This document shows, one piece after another, positions 62,852 through 64,000 of a stretch of DNA of 64,000 bases. The position numbers and the translations under genes were made by a program. Under the pieces are notes generated by a model. The model saw only the letters and a program-made list of their open reading frames with translations, was not told the DNA's origin and did not search any database. The stretch is from Novosphingobium ovatum (GTDB lineage: Bacteria > Pseudomonadota > Alphaproteobacteria > Sphingomonadales > Sphingomonadaceae): positions 248,001 to 312,000 of the forward strand of contig NZ_JAAAPO010000004.1 in the NCBI RefSeq assembly GCF_009909235.1, in the 5' to 3' direction. The first letter of the stretch is position 1, and each line of letters starts with the position of its first letter.

Positions 62852-64000
62852 CGCACATCCTCCTTGGTGGTTTCTTTCAACTTGTTGATGCCCAGCACTT
62901 GCAGGGCCAGCTTTTCATAAAAGGGCTCGCTGACGCCCGAGCGGACCTTTTTCAGGAAGTATTTTTCAAAGCCGACTTTAGCGAGGTGAACCCATTTTCC
63001 ATGCGACGACCAATTGACATTGCGCGGCGGGATCTGGGGCTGGGCCACAAAGGCCACACCGCCATCGCCGAAATCGGCAAGGCATACCGCGTTCCAGCTC
63101 GGCACTTCATTGGGTTGGCGCCCATCAAGTTCGGCGGCGATGTTATGGGCAACGGCCGTCACCATGCTCTCGATCATGAAGCCGGTCTTGGGCACGCCCA
63201 CGGGCACCGGCGTTGGTCCCATGGGCGGGATCGCCACGCAAACGCCCAGCGAATAGACGTTCTTGAAGTTCGGATTACGCTGGTGCTTGTCAGCCAGAAT
63301 GAAACCGCGCGGATTGGTCAGGCCCTCAATGCCGTAAACTGCCTTGATGCCGCGAAAGGCGGGCAGCAGCATGGAAAAGCCGAAGGGCAGGTCGTGGGTC
63401 TTTTTGACCGCGCCATCTTCGCCCACTTCCTCGACATGGGCCATGCCATCGTCAAAGCGGGTGACGCGGGCGTTGGTCACCCATTTGATGTGCCGCTCAC
63501 GCAACTGGCTTTCCAGCAGGCCCTTGGTGTCGCCCACACCATCAAGGCCCAAGTGCCCGATATAGGGTTCGCTGGTGACGAAGGTCATCGGCACCTGGTC
63601 ACGGATCTTGCGGCGGCGCAATTCGGTGTCGAGGATCAGCGCGTATTCATAGGCAGGGCCAAAACAGGAGGCACCCTGCGCGGCGCCAACAACGATGGGG
63701 CGCGGGTTCTTGCAGAATTCATCGAAGGCATCGGCGGCGTGAGCAGCATGATCGGTCTTGCAGACGGAGACGGTATGCCCATCAGGCCCGAAACCGGGGA
63801 TCTCGTCAAAGGCCAGTTCCGGCCCGGTGGCGATCACCAGCCAGTCATAGCTCATGGATGAGCCATCGCGCAGTTCCACGCGGCTTTCTGTGGGGTGAAC
63901 CCGCGTGGCACCCACGCTGGTAAAGCCGATGCCCTTTTGGGCCATCACCGGGGCAAGGGGAACGCGAATCGCGTCTGGCTCACGCCAGCGCACCGCCACC
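62848..64000 (-). CDS. Sulfide:quinone oxidoreductase-like flavoprotein (5' part outside window)
   Basis: At least 383 residues; the N-terminus with the first FAD motif lies beyond the right edge. The second Rossmann segment (WLVIATGPELA) is present. Redox cysteines align with SQR: SVCKTDHA, GASCFGPAYE and the later GVCVAIPP. The FAD-binding C-terminal region PVGVPKTGFMIESMV and a membrane-associating tail follow. It probably oxidises sulfide or a persulfide to feed quinone. ATGA overlap with DUF2892. Confidence 0.8.
   Translation of the reverse strand, partial: VAVRWREPDAIRVPLAPVMAQKGIGFTSVGATRVHPTESRVELRDGSSMSYDWLVIATGPELAFDEIPGFGPDGHTVSVCKTDHAAHAADAFDEFCKNPRPIVVGAAQGASCFGPAYEYALILDTELRRRKIRDQVPMTFVTSEPYIGHLGLDGVGDTKGLLESQLRERHIKWVTNARVTRFDDGMAHVEEVGEDGAVKKTHDLPFGFSMLLPAFRGIKAVYGIEGLTNPRGFILADKHQRNPNFKNVYSLGVCVAIPPMGPTPVPVGVPKTGFMIESMVTAVAHNIAAELDGRQPNEVPSWNAVCLADFGDGGVAFVAQPQIPPRNVNWSSHGKWVHLAKVGFEKYFLKKVRSGVSEPFYEKLALQVLGINKLKETTKEDVR

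Noticed and set aside
1..64000. CRISPR arrays, insertion sequences and rRNA.
   Set aside because: No regularly spaced repeats, transposase or rRNA sequence was seen on reading the window.

Overview
The window is high-GC DNA from an alphaproteobacterium, most likely a sphingomonad (Novosphingobium/Sphingobium type). This is inferred from the gene set: a TonB receptor beside a flavin-dependent halogenase in a sugar locus, class I PHA synthase with phasin, a soluble NAD-type formate dehydrogenase, and a RepC-family replicon gene. No rRNA is present, so the genus is not proven. I see no CRISPR array and no insertion sequence.

Region 1 (about 450-14,610) is a sugar-utilisation locus for sucrose and raffinose-family oligosaccharides. 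It encodes a TonB-dependent receptor, a tryptophan-halogenase-family protein translationally coupled to a TPR/2OG-Fe(II) oxygenase, two sucrose-permease-like MFS carriers, a LacI regulator, a ROK fructokinase, a GH68 levansucrase without a signal peptide and a GH36 alpha-galactosidase. A 16-bp palindromic element is identical upstream of the levansucrase-fructokinase operon and the MFS-alpha-galactosidase operon. Two variants lie upstream of the TonB receptor. The LacI protein is the obvious candidate reader.

Region 2 (14,650-45,620) is mostly chromosomal housekeeping and carbon metabolism: CPA2 antiporter, SDR and succinate-semialdehyde dehydrogenase, a TylF-type methyltransferase, LOG protein, glmM-DUF1272-thiD, a dicarboxylate-type symporter, a GNAT protein beside a fatty-acid hydroxylase (possible sphingolipid genes), lptF-lptG, clpS, phasin and phaC, alaC and an atypical OmpR-type regulator. 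It ends with a C1 block: glutathione-dependent formaldehyde dehydrogenase, a VOC protein, fdsG-fdsB-mobA-fdsA-fdsD and a SnoaL-like protein. A tRNA-Cys and a truncated haemoglobin beside a thioredoxin remnant follow.

Region 3 (45,920 to the right edge) looks like an integrated mobile element. Its left boundary is the 3' half of a tRNA-Ser(GCT) gene, with homology stopping at the anticodon loop. Next come repC, a ParA ATPase preceded by four 8-bp repeats, a small C-terminal DNA-binding-like protein, a possible nucleotidyltransferase toxin-antitoxin module and an orphan Flp pilin. The cargo is ion and metal handling: ClC, CPA1 and DUF389 in one operon. A copper set follows: DUF2946, DUF2244, a 51-residue protein, PCu(A)C, Sco, an OprC-like receptor with CxxxM and HxM motifs, and its own TonB. 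A sulfur/thiol set completes it: TsdA-like dihaem cytochrome, DsbA-like protein, TolC-like channel, CMD protein, DUF2892 and an SQR-like flavoprotein cut by the window edge. No integrase and no right att site are in view.
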